DNA from: Adiantum capillus-veneris
Taxonomy: Eukaryota > Streptophyta > Polypodiopsida > Polypodiales > Pteridaceae
DNA length: 64,000 nt
Reading direction: 5' to 3'
Assembly: GCA_014529385.2 (NCBI GenBank)
Contig: CM043958.1
Coordinates: 151,040,793 to 151,104,792 of the forward strand
The position numbers were made by a program, and so were the translations under genes. The notes under the pieces were generated by a model, which did not search any database, was not told where the DNA came from, and saw only the letters and a list, made by a program, of their open reading frames with translations. Position 1 is the stretch's first letter, and each line of letters starts with the position of its first letter. Of the stretch, positions 24,097 through 35,359 are shown one piece after another.

Positions 24097-25820
24097 TCAT
24101 TTACAAGGTAGAGCCTTTTTGCCCTGTGGTAATTTAACTAGCTTCCATGTCTGGTTTTTATGGAGAGCTGTCATCTCTGACTGCATGGCCAATTGCCAAT
24201 TCCCAGAGTCCTTCATTTGCACTGCTTCCTTGTAACATGAAGGCTCGTTGAAATCAGTCAACATGACATAGTTCATAGATGGAACAAACCGATCAGGAGG
24301 TCGCGTGATACGTCTATATTTATGCAAAATAGGTGGCTCAGGCTCAGCCACAACCTGTGGTTCCACTCTATCCTGTCCTTGCTCCTCTTGAGCCCTGACA
24401 TTTTGTCTTGCACGTGCAGGTCCATCTTCTTGGAAGACAACTCTTCTAATCTCCTCAACCCTCTCGGGTTTAGAATGATATTTGGCTTCATTAAAGTGAA
24501 CATCATTGCTGCGGATAACCTTTCTGGATTTGGGATCCCAAAGTCTGTACCCATCTCACCAAAATTACCATAGCCTAGAAAGATGCACTTTCTACTCTTT
24601 GGCTCAAGTTTCTTCCTAAATTCCTTTGGAACATGAGTATATGCCTCACAGCCAAAGACTCTAAGATGTTTGTATGAGGGCAGCTTGCCTGACCATACCA
24701 TCTCTACCACCGAATCCTTCTGCAAAACCTTGCTAGGAGATCTATTTATAAGATGAACAGCTGTTGATACATCTTCAACCCAAAACCCATTTGGCAGTTG
24801 TGCATTAGACAACATACTTCTGACCTTTTCTTGTATGGTCCTATTCATCCTCTCAGCAACACCATTTTGAGGAGGATTGTAAGGAGCAGTAAGTTCAAGT
24901 TTTATAATCTCCACCATTGTGAGTGCGTAAGCATTTAAGCTTCTTGCCACTTTGATTCTCCACAAGTGTCACAAACGTTTTGAAAACACTAAACGCTTCA
25001 TCCTTGTGCTTGAGAAAGTAAACCCATACTTTCCTCGAGTAATCATCTATAAATGTCATAAAGTAAGAAGCTCCCCCTAGAGATAGGTTAGGCATAGGTC
25101 CACACAAATCACTATGAACAAGTGCCAACTGTGTATCTCTTCTACTGTTTCTATGCTTATGTGGCTACTGTGTTTGCTTACCATACAGACAATGTTCACA
25201 GAATTCAAAATCGTTACATGAAAATCCAGGCAAATAACCAGAACGAGACAAGATTTCCATTCCCTTCTTGGACATATGTCCTAACCGGCTATGCCACAAA
25301 GAAACGTTCGGCTGCTCGGTTACATTGATTACATTTTTAGAGGCATTTGATACATAAATCATGTAAAGTCCTCCAGACTTTACTCCATGTGCTACTGTCA
25401 TAGAACCCTTGGATATCTTCCACATGTTCTGTCCAAAAGTGATGACGTAGCCAGATCATCAAGTAAACCTGTGCTGATCGAGCTCTTTGTAATTGCGGGA
25501 ACATGTCTCACATTCTTCATCGTGAAAGAAGAGCCATTTTGAAACTTCAATTGAACATCTCCAACACCTAAGATCTCACATGTCTGCCCATTGCCTAGCC
25601 GAACATGATCTTTAGTGGTCACATAAGTGGTAAACCACTCCTTGTTTGGAGACACATGAAGTGATGCCCCTGAGTCTATAATCCAGTCACTCAGTGCATG
25701 TCCATCAGATGTTGTAAGAAGAGCTGAGTCCATTGTATTCTTCAAGAAGTAGATGTCTCCTGACACTAGACTGTCATCCTCTGCAACAGTGTTTGTCACA
25801 TTTATTTCTTGAATCTTCAC
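24097..25820 (-). pseudogene. Copia protease and integrase (frameshifted)
   Basis: Protease WIIDSGASLHVSP near 25660-25690 (catalytic DSG). GAG-pre-integrase LWHSRLGHMSKKGMEIL with FCEHCLYGKQTQ (HHCC zinc site) near 25190-25320. Integrase core: LVHSDLCGPMP, YFMTFIDDYSRKVWVY, then TAPYNPPQNGVAERMNRTI and the Glu region. The DD35E order is present, but frames change near 25410, 25150, 24930 and 24320. The C-terminal joining segment (FLGYG, EAMQSEM-like) leads into RT. Confidence 0.9.
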
Positions 25821-25868
25821 TGAGGACTTGTTCTTCTCACCATGGTCTTCAGCTTTCTCTTTGCCTTT

Positions 25869-26612
25869 TTATGCTTTCCATTCTCTGCAGTCTCTTTTCA
25901 TGTGACCCTTCTTGCCACAATGGTAGCATTCTATGTCACTTTTGCCTTTAGCACTGCGGGACTTGCTATGAGACTGATTCCTCTTTCCACCTTTGTACTT
26001 TTCTTTTGTCCTTCCCCTGACAACTAAGGCTGTTCCTTTGCCTTTGTCCATTGTCTTTCTGTTGGTTTCTTCAGTAAGCAGATTGCCTTCTACACCTGCT
26101 ATGGTCAAACCATCTTGAGGTGCAAAATTACTCAAAGTTGTGTGAAAAGTGTCCCAACTTTCCGACAATGTGATCAACAGGAACATAGCTCTAACAGGTT
26201 CATCAAACTTGACACCTTGAGCTAACAAGTGACTGTAGATGGTGTTGAACTCAGGTGTCCCTTCCTTCATCTTCAAGTCAACAAGCTTCTTAAGCCAGTA
26301 TACCTGTGAAGCTGCACTCTGCTTCTCATAAAGATCACTCAGCCTTGTCCATGCTTCATAAGCCGACATCTCGTCTGCTACATTGAAGTAAACGCTTTCT
26401 GCCAAAGTCAGCATAATGGTAGAAAGTGCCAATTCATCCATTTCGCTCCTTTCATCTTCGTCCATATCTTCTGGTTTTATCCCCTTGAGCTTTATAGGTT
26501 TTATCTGCTTCTTTTGTACCAACACGTGCCAAATCTGCTTCTTCCACAATGGGAAATTGATTCCATCCAGCTTCTTGATATTGTAAAGAGCAGTGTCCTA
26601 TGATCCAGCCAT
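25869..26612 (-). pseudogene. Copia gag with intact zinc knuckle, early stop
   Basis: ATG at 26612 is followed by TAG at codon 5, then LYNIKKLDGINFPLWKKQIW, a typical UBN2/DUF4219 gag start. The core WTRLSDLYEKQSAASQVYWL and LLITLSESWDTFHTTLSNF is followed by basic RGRTKEKYKGGKRNQ and the CCHC knuckle CYHCGKKGHMKRDC. Apart from codon 5 the frame is open for 227 codons. Confidence 0.9.
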
Positions 26613-27618
26613 AGCTACGCTCCACAGTAGTTTACTTCCCTGGGAAAAATTCGGCAGAGTTTCCCCTGTAAACTGACCTCTGAACCAATATCAACCTGTC
26701 AAATGAACGAAGAAAGCTTCAGATTCTGCAGAAATTTCGGCAGAGTCTCCTTTGTAAAATGGCTCTAGTGTACTCAATAACATACCAAAAACAGCTCAAA
26801 AAACCACTGTCTCTCTAACACTGTAGGCTGTGGGTAAACCTATCCTGCACCTGTACTGTCTCTCATTGTCCTATCACTGTCCTGTAAGCATAGACTGTGA
26901 CAATGCCTCCACGGCACTAAAGCAAAGATGCAATCCCAACTGTCTAACTCACAGTCAACACATCCTAGCTACCTATCTAAGGGTGCTCGAGGGATCGCTC
27001 CAAGACCTGTATCACCGAAAGGATCTCAACATTCAAGAGTCCCCCAGCTCAATAAAACCTCACTCGACCCTCAACAAAGGCTGCAGTAAATTTGACAGTA
27101 CATAGACTTCCCACAAAGTCATACATCCACAAATTTCCCACTGTATGTTGTAATTGCTGCGGCGGTTGTTTGCTGCGTGACTCACAACCAGCAAACCCTC
27201 AACAGACATACATCATCTCTGACAATACATCCCATGTGGAAGTACTTGCAATGTTAGGATTAAATCTTGAATATCAAGCAGCAAACACAAGCTACCTGAT
27301 GAACTAGTGGATGTCGCCTACAGTCTGTGTAGATGCGCCCGTGTCGTATGTGACACGCCTCCAAGAACTGTGAGCTGTCCTTCGATGTGTAGACAGCCAC
27401 AAATCAGCACTCTGGGAGTGCCGATATCCTCAGCACCTGCAGTCGTAGGCCGAAACCAAATCCGTAGAGTCGGATCCGCACCCGCCTAGACCACGTAGTT
27501 GAAAATGGCTTGCGCAGAACTTTGTCGAAGCCGAACGGTGTCTTCGCCTATCGAATCTCACTCCAATATGAGCAGGTGACTCTAGCTTCCTGCAATGCTA
27601 CCCCGAGCCTCAATCTGA

Positions 27619-27630
27619 GCTTTGATACCA
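27619..27630 (-). promoter_or_regulatory. Copia primer-binding site
   Basis: On the minus strand TGGTATCAAAGC, one base different from the initiator Met-tRNA primer site, two bases after the 5' LTR. Confidence 0.88.
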
Positions 27631-27632
27631 GT

Positions 27633-27824
27633 TGAAGGAGCACGAGTGGAAGTGCGACCCGAGAGAGAGTGCGAGAAGAAGAGCACGACGATATGGTGAA
27701 CTCGCTCTGTTGTAATGTGTAGAGCATAGTGAGTTCTTATTAGGTTTTTACAAAAGAATATGTGTACATACCTGGGGGCCCGCCCACTTACCTGGGCGAC
27801 CACATTGGGCTTTATACCCCAACA
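27633..27824 (-). repeat. Copia 5' LTR (right)
   Basis: 192 bp, TGTTGGGG...CTTCA on the minus strand; pairs with 22413-22604. Confidence 0.93.
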
Positions 27825-29596
27825 AGAAGGCGCTAGAGTTGTGCAGACATTTGTTGTGGCTTCGGGGTCGAAGTGTAGTATTGAGAAGTCTAGACTGATC
27901 TCCCTGATGGAAAATGACTCATTTGACCCATCAATCTGGTCAAGGGAAATTGTGTCTAAAGGAAGGATATTTCGACAACTGGGCGCCCCCTTGAGGGTGG
28001 ACGTTCCACACAAGCAAAGGTTCCAATGGATCTTGGAGAAAATTTAGAGAAAAATGAGAAGGTGGGAGTATGTGTTGCTTCCCTTCTTGAGTCGGGTCAA
28101 AGTGATCAATTCATTTATGCTTCCTTATATTGCCTCACCAGCTCGCTCCTTAAAATAGCCAAATTTAATTGGAAGGAGTTTTTGAAACCTGTTAAAATAT
28201 TCTTATGGAGGAACAACACGAAAGCCTTGTCGCCATGGCAATGGGCAAAGTGGGAAGTTATCGCTCGATCGGTAGTCCAAGGTGACCTCAAAATTCTCAA
28301 CCCTATTGTTCATGTTGAGGCCATGTGTGCCAAGTTTGTGGTCTCAATCGCAAAACAAGACCAGTCTCTTGGGCTATCATGACCAAGGATATGACAGACA
28401 AGGCAAAACTTTGCTCTAAACATGGTCCATGGAAGGGATCGAGGTGCACAACAAACTATTAGCCCTGAGAAGGTCTAGCTTGAGACTAGGTGGCATCACG
28501 ACAGAGCTGGTGTGGAAGTGAAATAGAGCAACATGGATACTTGAATGGGGTGAATTAACCATATACTTCCAGAACTCCATCTCGCATTGGTCCCCTTAGC
28601 TATCTAAAGCTGCTGGTGTAATTATGAACCCTTATTGGAGAGAAATTGCAAGAAGGATAAACAATAAAGGACTCCAGCGGTTGCTCCACTTATGGGATGG
28701 AAATAACAAGCACTAGAAATCCTTTGGACCAATTGGCTGCCCAGTTTCAACTCAATTGCATTGAGAAGCCTTAGAAGACCTGTACAATATTTTTGAGTGG
28801 AAAGCTTGGAAATGGCCCATGAGTAGCCAATTCTTTAAACCTCATACCAGGGGCATCTACCAAGCGTTAATGTACAAGGCTAATTGGTTCGCTCCTTTGA
28901 ACAAACAATGGAAGAAACAATGGTCGGAAGCTCTATGGGCTGAGGTCATGAAGAACATTTGGAATCCACAATGGCCTCATTTTATGAAGGTATTTCTGTG
29001 GAAGGTGTTGTGGGGGGACTTTGCCGACATGCATCAAGATTCAGGCACGTGGTATCGGGTCCGATAGATGTTCAGGGTGCAAAGTGGCTAGCAAAGACCT
29101 TGCCCACCTTTTCATGGAATTCTTGGCAATTAGGGGCTCAAATGGATACAAAGAACGTGGAAGACAGGGTTTTTGAAGAAGGATCTACGCCTTGGTGGGG
29201 AACAATTTCAAAGTCCTGCACTTCTAATCTGTACTCAAATTGTCAAATACTATTTCTTGAGTTATATTTGGAAGGTCAAGAACCACTTTGTATTTGATAG
29301 CGACCACTCTGCGGCCAGCTTCTCAGAGATTGTACAAGAAAGTAAGGAGATGATATATGTGATACGGAAAAGGCAAAACTCAGATGATTGGCTTAGGGCG
29401 ACCCTCACCATCCGGTCGAGCCTTAATGTGTAAAGGACTGGGCTTCTGGTAATAGTATGTTACTAGGTATTTCTAACTAGGCTTTGATGTAACCATCTGT
29501 CCCTCAAGGCTTGGTATGAGCTTGAGGGGCTGATTTGTATATTTCTTAATGGCAGTCTAATACAATCACTCACAATTGTGAGTTATGAAAAAAAAA
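27825..29596 (+). pseudogene. LINE ORF2 distal part and 3' tail
   Basis: Directly after the copia LTR the LINE frame resumes: VVASGSKCSIEKSRLI, FRQLGAPLRVDVPHKQRF (about 27970-28030), SSLLKIAKFNWKEFL, PVKIFLWRNNTKALSPWQW. This is the RT thumb and the post-RT 'FLWxG' region. A distal block at 28819-29430 has MKVFLWKVLWGDFAD and YYFLSYIWKVKNHFVF, like zf-RVT/C-terminal LINE segments. Non-coding 3' tail 29434-29587, then A9. Several stops and frame changes. Confidence 0.8.
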
Positions 29597-29611
29597 GTAT
29601 CCTTGCATTAT
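29597..29611. repeat. LINE target-site duplication, right copy
   Basis: Exact copy of 12139-12153. Confidence 0.85.
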
Positions 29612-30715
29612 ATAGGTAGCGAATATATATTTTTTGAAGCCATTAGGAGAGCTATCTATTAGTTCAACAAGTATGTGTCCTCGATTTCGAAAAAAGATGC
29701 ATTAATCGGAATCTTGCGAGAGGAGGAGGTGTACAGGGTGGTGCGACATGCAAGGAGGAGGCATGGCTCAGGGTCGAGGGTTGAAATTTAACCTGGTGGT
29801 AACTCCAAGGGAAAGCCTGAGGTGTCGCATGATGAGATCAGGAGCATGAGAAGGGAGCACGTGAAGCCACATTGAGATCAGATCAGCATGGAGTGAGCAC
29901 GCGAAGCAAGGACGTTCCTTCTTTATTATTAAAAAAATGGATGATCGGAACAGCTTTGAAGCGTGGCTGAGTGGCTATGTGAGATGGTTTAGAGGCATTT
30001 TTAGACCCACTCGAGTTCGAACATCGTATATAATTTATTTTTTTTAGTGCCTCTTGGGTTTTAGAGTTCCTCTTGGAAACTTTGGAGCAAGAGGAATTTG
30101 CAACGATTCCACTTAATAAAATCGAAGATCTACTAAATAGGGGTGCCCAAATGGTTTTAATTAAAAAAAGATACAAAATCTTCATTGATTCCTAGGGGTA
30201 CAATTTACGAGAGAGGGAAGGCTATCGAGCGGCCCCATGGCAAATAAGCTCTAGAAAGGAAAGGGATTAATGTATTCATCCAGAGTTCACAACAATGTGA
30301 CGGTTTAGTGGAGTCGTCTAGTAGAATTCCCTTAAGTGCTTCATGTTGATGTCACAAGTTCGTATGTGCTCAAGCCACTTTTGTGCTCAAAGGGAGAGTC
30401 TTCCTTACCTTTGATCGAGGAGGGGAGTTTGAGTAGGGATCTAAAGGAGATTCTACCTAATAGTAGGAAGGCACGATTTTGAAATGTGGACATGATGTCT
30501 GAACCACAACAACAAAAACAAGTGACAAAATCATGAGGCCTGCCCATTAGAAGAAGGCAATGAAATTGAAAGGTTGAAAATTAATTCGTACATGCCAAAA
30601 ATGGGATTTCATTAAATAAGAGAGTTACAAGAGTTCTGTGAAGAGGGGTCAAAGCTCCAAAACTATTTTTCCCTATGTACACCATGGGGTGGGTAGGGAT
30701 GGAGGATCATTTGTT
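29612..30715. other. Unassigned sequence between LINE and Helitron
   Basis: The first 40 bp is the continuation of the interrupted tandem repeat copy. I recognise nothing in the rest. Confidence 0.4.
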
Positions 30716-30745
30716 CCCCCCCCCTCGGGGGGGGGGGGGGGGGGG
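30716..30745. repeat. C9-TC-G19 snap-back tract next to the Helitron end
   Basis: Nine C residues, TC, then 19 G residues, which can fold as a GC hairpin. It lies 35 bp beyond the stop of the endonuclease domain, on the 3' side of the minus-strand coding region, where Helitrons carry a terminal hairpin. It may equally be a chance low-complexity tract. Confidence 0.5.
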
Positions 30746-30780
30746 TTGACAAGGGGGTTGAGGACTGTTGCAGGTGGTGT

Positions 30781-31571
30781 TTATTTCGGGAGGAGTATGT
30801 ATATTGAGGAGTGATCAGACCAGAAGCAAAATCCTGTCCCGCTCACGAAGTTTGGTCTTGAGTTCTTCACCCAAATATGGTCAAGGGTTGAATTGTAGAT
30901 AGTTGTGGTTTCTTGAATTGTTTGGGTATAGTTTTTTTCATGGAGAAAGGTATGTAGTTTTTTGTATTGGCTATTTTCATGGTCAATGTGGACGTTGAAG
31001 TCGCCTATGATAATGCTCATAATGTTGCTATCAATGGTCTCCATGAGGTTTCTCAATTGTGAAAGCAGTGATTGTATTGATGCCTTAGGTGATTTGTATT
31101 CACTATATGGATCATGTTGTTGATGGGTAGGGAGAAGAATGCTTGTATTATCTCAATGCCTGGTGATGAAAAGAAAGATTCATTGTGCACCTTGATAGAA
31201 GTTTTGTGATACAATTATAAACCATATCCATTGTGATGATGTATGTGTTGAAAGTTTGGTTCAAGGAAGTTTCTTTCATTTTTTTTTTTTGTTTCTTGCA
31301 AGCATAGAATTGTTGATGAAGTGAATTTGAGATCATTTTTTATGTAGTTGATGTGTTTTTGGATGGAGACGACATTCAATGATTGAATTATGTAATGGGT
31401 ATCTTCTACTAGACTCAATTGTACAGTTGAGTGCTCCCATCTTGCAGTTGTTCGGAGACGGTCAAGCTCCTTGAGCATTGTAAGGTCGGTTCGAATGTGT
31501 GTATTCAATATCGGGCTCAAAATCTGTAGGTTGGCAGGGTCCTTGATACGCGACAATGCGGTGTAGACCAA
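30781..31571 (-). pseudogene. Helitron helicase motif VI fused to endonuclease (EEP) domain
   Basis: The frame 31215-31571 starts with GLVYTALSRIKDPANLQIL, the PIF1 motif VI region. It continues without interruption into SLNVVSIQKHINYIKNDL and TILCLQET, the first EEP/AP-endonuclease block with its catalytic Glu. After a stop and a frame change come MSIIIGDFNVHID (30982-31020), STLDHIWVK and WSDHSSIYILLPK, the Asp-Asn, Asp-His and Ser-Asp-His blocks. The domain ends at TAA 30781-30783. All expected catalytic motifs can be recognised. Because one uninterrupted frame spans helicase and nuclease, chance insertion of a LINE endonuclease is unlikely. Confidence 0.82.
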
Positions 31572-31580
31572 ACCGTGGGC

Positions 31581-33237
31581 TCATATGCTAGTAGGGTCGA
31601 AAGCCAGGGAAGTCATGGTTAGACCTTGTGATCTGTGGATTGTGCGTGCATTGGCAGGTTGAATTGGTAACCTAGAGACTATGTTGAGCTGATTTCTTCC
31701 TACTTGGAACTCTTTTGTTGTCTCGAATATGGGTGTCCAATGTGGCTCAAAGTGATTCCTGAGCAGATGTTGATTTTGAGATCTTTGTTTGTTTCCAATT
31801 TTTCTATCAAAGAAAGCTATCCATGCAACATGGGAATGTTCGATGGTTTCTATCGCTTTGAGTATTCCATCAGCTCCATTCACAAGGCCATCGGAGATGT
31901 CGATATTCCCAGATCACATTTCAACTATCATCCATGGCTTTAGTTCGAGAACCCCAGCAAGTCTTGCAATTAGTTGTGAGTTGTTTGGAATGAAAAGGTT
32001 CCTTGAGGCTGACTTGTGTGGTTTGTCACGTGCCATAATGACATATGCACTTGTACGTAGCATGCCAAAAACCTTTTGGTTGTGATGGTCCTTTAATGTG
32101 TTGGTGAAGAAAAGATGGGGAGTCTGCATGATGTCGAAGCTCTTGTTTATGTGTGTAAAGCTGATCAGGCACAAGTCTTGCTCAGTTTGTTTCGCAACTC
32201 TCACTTGGTTCAAGATCTCTATGAATGTTGTGTCTGATTGGCGCATGGGTATTTGAAGCTCACAACACCTTATGTGAGAATTCCAAAATGAAGGGGCTAG
32301 AATATCAAGTGTGTTTTTAGGATCATTAAATATCCAACGATCACGCACAGGGATTGCTTGGCAAAGGTCTCTGCAAAAAATTACATCTAGCCCTCCAAAT
32401 GGTTGAGTGTGATTATGCTTGAGTGCTCGAAGCCGTCTATCTATTACATGAAGCAATCTATTGCCGATCAAGGATGCCTCATAAAAAACAACCAGCTTGA
32501 GATTTATGTACATTTGGGATAGATTGCTCAAGATCTCATTTGAGAGAGCAATGTTGTCGTTGAGCATCAATGGAAGCCGCAAGGCTAAGTGAATGGTGGT
32601 GCCGCCAAAATTATAAGCTGCCTTGCATGTGTAAGCCATCAGAAGTGTTGTTGGGAGGTTAATGTCACTTGCAATCAATGTGTTGTAATGTCACACTAAA
32701 CCTTGGACAATGGTGCGTATTGTGAAAGTCTTCCCAGTGCCAGCACCACCTGTAAGGAAAAGGTGGATAGGGATGTTTGAGTGCACCCTTTTCTTTGTCA
32801 TGATATAATCATAAAGTTGTCTTTGTTCTGTGTTTAAGCTCATGAAAAGTGTATGGTACTCTTCATTTGGGATTCCAAAAAGTTTTAATGATGTTGCAAT
32901 ACTTGTATTGTGAGGTCTAGTTTTTGGCAAGTCAAGGTCGAGTTCATAATTGAATGTCTCTTGATGATGACTGCTTGTGGAAGAATTAGATGATGAAGTC
33001 TTGCTTGCTGCTTGACAAGATCTCAACTTTCATGAACTTTTTCCTATTTTCAACAATTGTATCAATGTTGCTCTCAAACGTCTCTCTCCATGTTGTGACA
33101 CTTGTGTCAAATCCAGACTCGCTACTTGTGAAAGGGAGAAAGAGCAAGCAAACCTCATGATAATGTCTCTCAGCGTCGAGCTCTCTATTGAAGTTCGCAT
33201 ACCTTATGACTCGGGGCTTTTTTCGATTGCGTTGCAC
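31581..33237 (-). pseudogene. Helitron PIF1-type helicase domain (broken)
   Basis: NRKKPRVIRYANFNRELDAE and EVCLLFLPF near 33120-33235 are the Rep/helicase linker typical of Helitrons. Walker A FLTGGAGTGKTFT at about 32727-32760 is intact. The Walker B region reads LVVFYEASLIGN: the Asp of 'xDExSM' is Tyr (codon 32481-32483). FGGLDVIFCRDLCQAIPV corresponds to 'FGGxxVIxxGDFxQLxPV', and RTIHRSQGLTMTSLAFD to motif V. Stops: after GLV near 32690, after VEM near 31914, and at 31578-31580 before AHGLVY. Dead copy. Confidence 0.88.
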
Positions 33238-34185
33238 ACCATCTGAATTGGTAAACTAGCTTGCAAATTCGGCTAAAGCATAGATGTGATAGATGGTGTG
33301 GTCTTTTGGTGTATTTAGTGACAACATCATCGAAGAAAATGTGTGTGTCATCAGGATGAAGCATCTCCAAAGCACCTCGTCTCTTTAGTAATAGTGTCCT
33401 TTGAGGCTGGAAATCTGCATTGATGAAAACAAACTGTCTGCTAGCACTATGCAATGGCAAGGAGAGTGCAATATATGCATCTTGTTGTGCTGAAATTTCC
33501 TAGCTGTTGACAAGGGTACTCCCAATTTTCTTAAGTCGTTCCAAGGTGGGCAAATTGTTTTCCTTGCAATTATCTAGAACAGTTTTAATCGCCCTACTTG
33601 TTGTTGAGTCGTGTTTTGTCATGTAGGATGTGCAATATGTTGCAGCTCCATGAGCATTGAAAATAAATTATATATCAATGTTACCATCCCATAAGGTGCA
33701 CAAAGATTTATTGAAATTGTTTGTGTAGATGTCCTTTGGATGTCGTTTAAGCAAAAGGGTTGGTTCTGTAAGAGTGAAAGAGAGTGTCTCAACTCATCCA
33801 TACATATAAATTTCAACCATTCGTTGAAGTTCAATGGTGGTTCTCGGTCAAGACTTGCAAGCAATTCATCAAGTTTCTTTTTGTTTGCAAGAAGTATTTT
33901 CTTCCTTGAATGACTTGTTTCTATTGGGTGCAATATTATTGTTTTCCTGGCAGGAGTACGAGGAAATCCAAACCGACAAGCTTTTTTATGACTTTTACAT
34001 GTCTTTCGATGTGAATGAGTGTGAACATTCTTGAGCTCGTCGCTTAACTCATCCTTGTCAGTGGAGATAAACGTATCTACAAAGCTAATCACATCGCGAT
34101 CCTTAGACACACCAAACAATGGTGCATTTTTAATCCAAAGCAACCCGTGGTCATGATGGCTTCCTCTATTCTGGAATTCAGTCAT
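33238..34185 (-). pseudogene. Helitron Rep core with HUH and two-Tyr motifs (broken)
   Basis: TEFQNRGSHHDHGLLWIKNA near 34125-34182 contains the HUH metal-binding motif (HDH). A cysteine/histidine-rich stretch follows (HTHSHRKTCKSHKKACRFGF). The nucleophile motif YCTSYMTK (33614-33637) supplies two tyrosines, as in Y2 Rep. EISAQQDAYIALSLPLHSAS and RQFVFINADFQPQRT follow. The frame shifts near 33630, and TAG interrupts before EISAQQ (about 33499). HUH and Y2 residues survive. The upstream end stops abruptly at the inversion point. Confidence 0.88.
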
Positions 34186-34198
34186 TAAATTATGGCAT

Positions 34199-35359
34199 TT
34201 ATAAAGTTCAGAAAGCTGCCTATAACAGGTTCTTAAAAGCTGATTTAGCCGATAGGCTAGCTAATCATACTATCACCTTCGTCGTTAGTGAAAGATATAT
34301 CTCTCAGTTTGTGGAGGCATTTGAAGTGGGTGATTTTGTGCGCATAGAGGGTGTTGTTGCGAGAAAGAGAAATGCTAATGATGGGGAAACATCTCCTTTC
34401 TCTTTGTATGCCGATGCTACCACCTCCATTGTTAAGGGTGAACCATTTGATTGTGTCTTAGCCTTGTTTCCTGAGCACAAAATCAGGGAGTTGGTGGATA
34501 GAGATTCTTCTTTGGTGGACACTGTGCCGACCATAGCTTTCATTGTGATGCAAGTTGAAAATATTGCAAAGAGTGATGGTACAAGTTCTTCTTTGCTGAC
34601 TATCGCTAACGGTCCTGACTTCACCGATAGAGCTAGTGTGAGTATCTTTGCATTGAGCTAGTTGAAATTTCATGCAGTGTCTAAACTCCTTTGTTGCAGC
34701 TTGTTTTTGTTCCATCTAGGAGATGCGATTATCATAACATTGAACGAAGTCCAAGAGTATGGTTTCTATGCATGTGTAGCTCACAACATTAATGTCAACA
34801 AGCAGTTCTCTAATACCCTTTCGATTGTGGACTACACAAATTTATGTCCCTTGCTTGAGAGTTTGGCAACAAGTTTCAAAGACATACATGCTAAGAAACT
34901 CTCACTTTTAGGATTTGGTGCTAAGGTGATTCATCACTTTCTATTAATCACTCAACTCATTAACTCTTTTTAACTCACTTTGTGTTGGCTCAGGTGTTTG
35001 GAACTCTAGAGGTGGTGAATGTGAATAGCCTTGGATTCGAGTTTAGTTGTAGCGGTTGTAAAAGCAGTCAAGTAAGCCGTCAAACGTCCAGTCCCTACTG
35101 TTTCGCATGCAGCAAAGTGGTGAAGGTTGTTCGAGCCCCTATTGTTCACGCACGAGTGGTGGACCGAGATGGTAAAGCAATAGTTGTTGTGCTGCATGGT
35201 AAAGTGGTTGATGAAGTCTTGCGATTGCCTATCAGTTTTTCTCAGCTTTATGACACTGATCTTGTTGATCTAAAGTGTACACTTCTTAATGTTAAGAAGA
35301 TTGGCACATTTTCCATCAACAAGCAAGGTTACGTGACTAGCTTCAAACCAGAGGCATAG
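34199..35359 (+). pseudogene. RPA1-like OB-fold/zinc-ribbon protein, three exons, linked to the Helitron
   Basis: The frame through 34311 contains AYNRFLKADLADRLANHTI and FEVGDFVRIEGVVARKR, an OB-fold, ending at a donor AGT|GTGAGT (34637). A second segment has GDAIIITLNEVQEYGFYA, and a GT-AG intron of about 70 bp ends at CTCAG|GTGTTTGG (about 34994). The third exon encodes FEFSCSGCKSSQ and PYCFACSKVVKVV, a C4 zinc ribbon like the RPA70 C-terminal domain, then OB-fold sequence to TAG 35357. The exon 1/2 join needs one frameshift, so it is probably non-functional. Plant Helitrons often carry RPA genes; capture of a host RPA is the alternative. Confidence 0.7.

Larger units (their letters stand above)
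22413..27824 (-). mobile_element. Ty1/copia retrotransposon, minus strand, inside the LINE
   Basis: Two 192-bp LTRs (22413-22604 and 27633-27824) bound the element. Flanks are GGAAG (22408-22412) and AGAAG (27825-27829), a 5-bp duplication with one mismatch. The primer-binding site abuts the right LTR, a polypurine tract abuts the left one, and gag, protease, integrase, RT, RNase H lie in that order on the minus strand. The LINE RT reads on across it, which confirms the insertion. The RT/RNase H frame of 427 codons is open; the rest is broken. Confidence 0.95.
12154..29596 (+). mobile_element. L1-type LINE, interrupted by two LTR retrotransposons
   Basis: Exact 15-bp flanking duplications and a terminal A9 (29588-29596) define the ends. 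Removing the gypsy element (13162-18990), the copia element (22413-27824) and one target duplication each leaves about 6.2 kb, the usual size of a full-length plant L1-type LINE. In order: 5' leader (from 12154), ORF1 region (about 12690-13161 and 18996-19960) with a DUF4283-like block and a zinc knuckle, ORF2 with apurinic endonuclease (20244-20660), RT (21315-22412, continuing after 27824) and a C-terminal region (28819-29430), then a 3' tail. Both ORFs carry many stops and frameshifts, so it is dead. Confidence 0.85.

Noticed and set aside
32254-32300. Idea that the plus-strand frames across 31704-32085 are genes
   Set aside because: They are antisense shadows of the PIF1 helicase.
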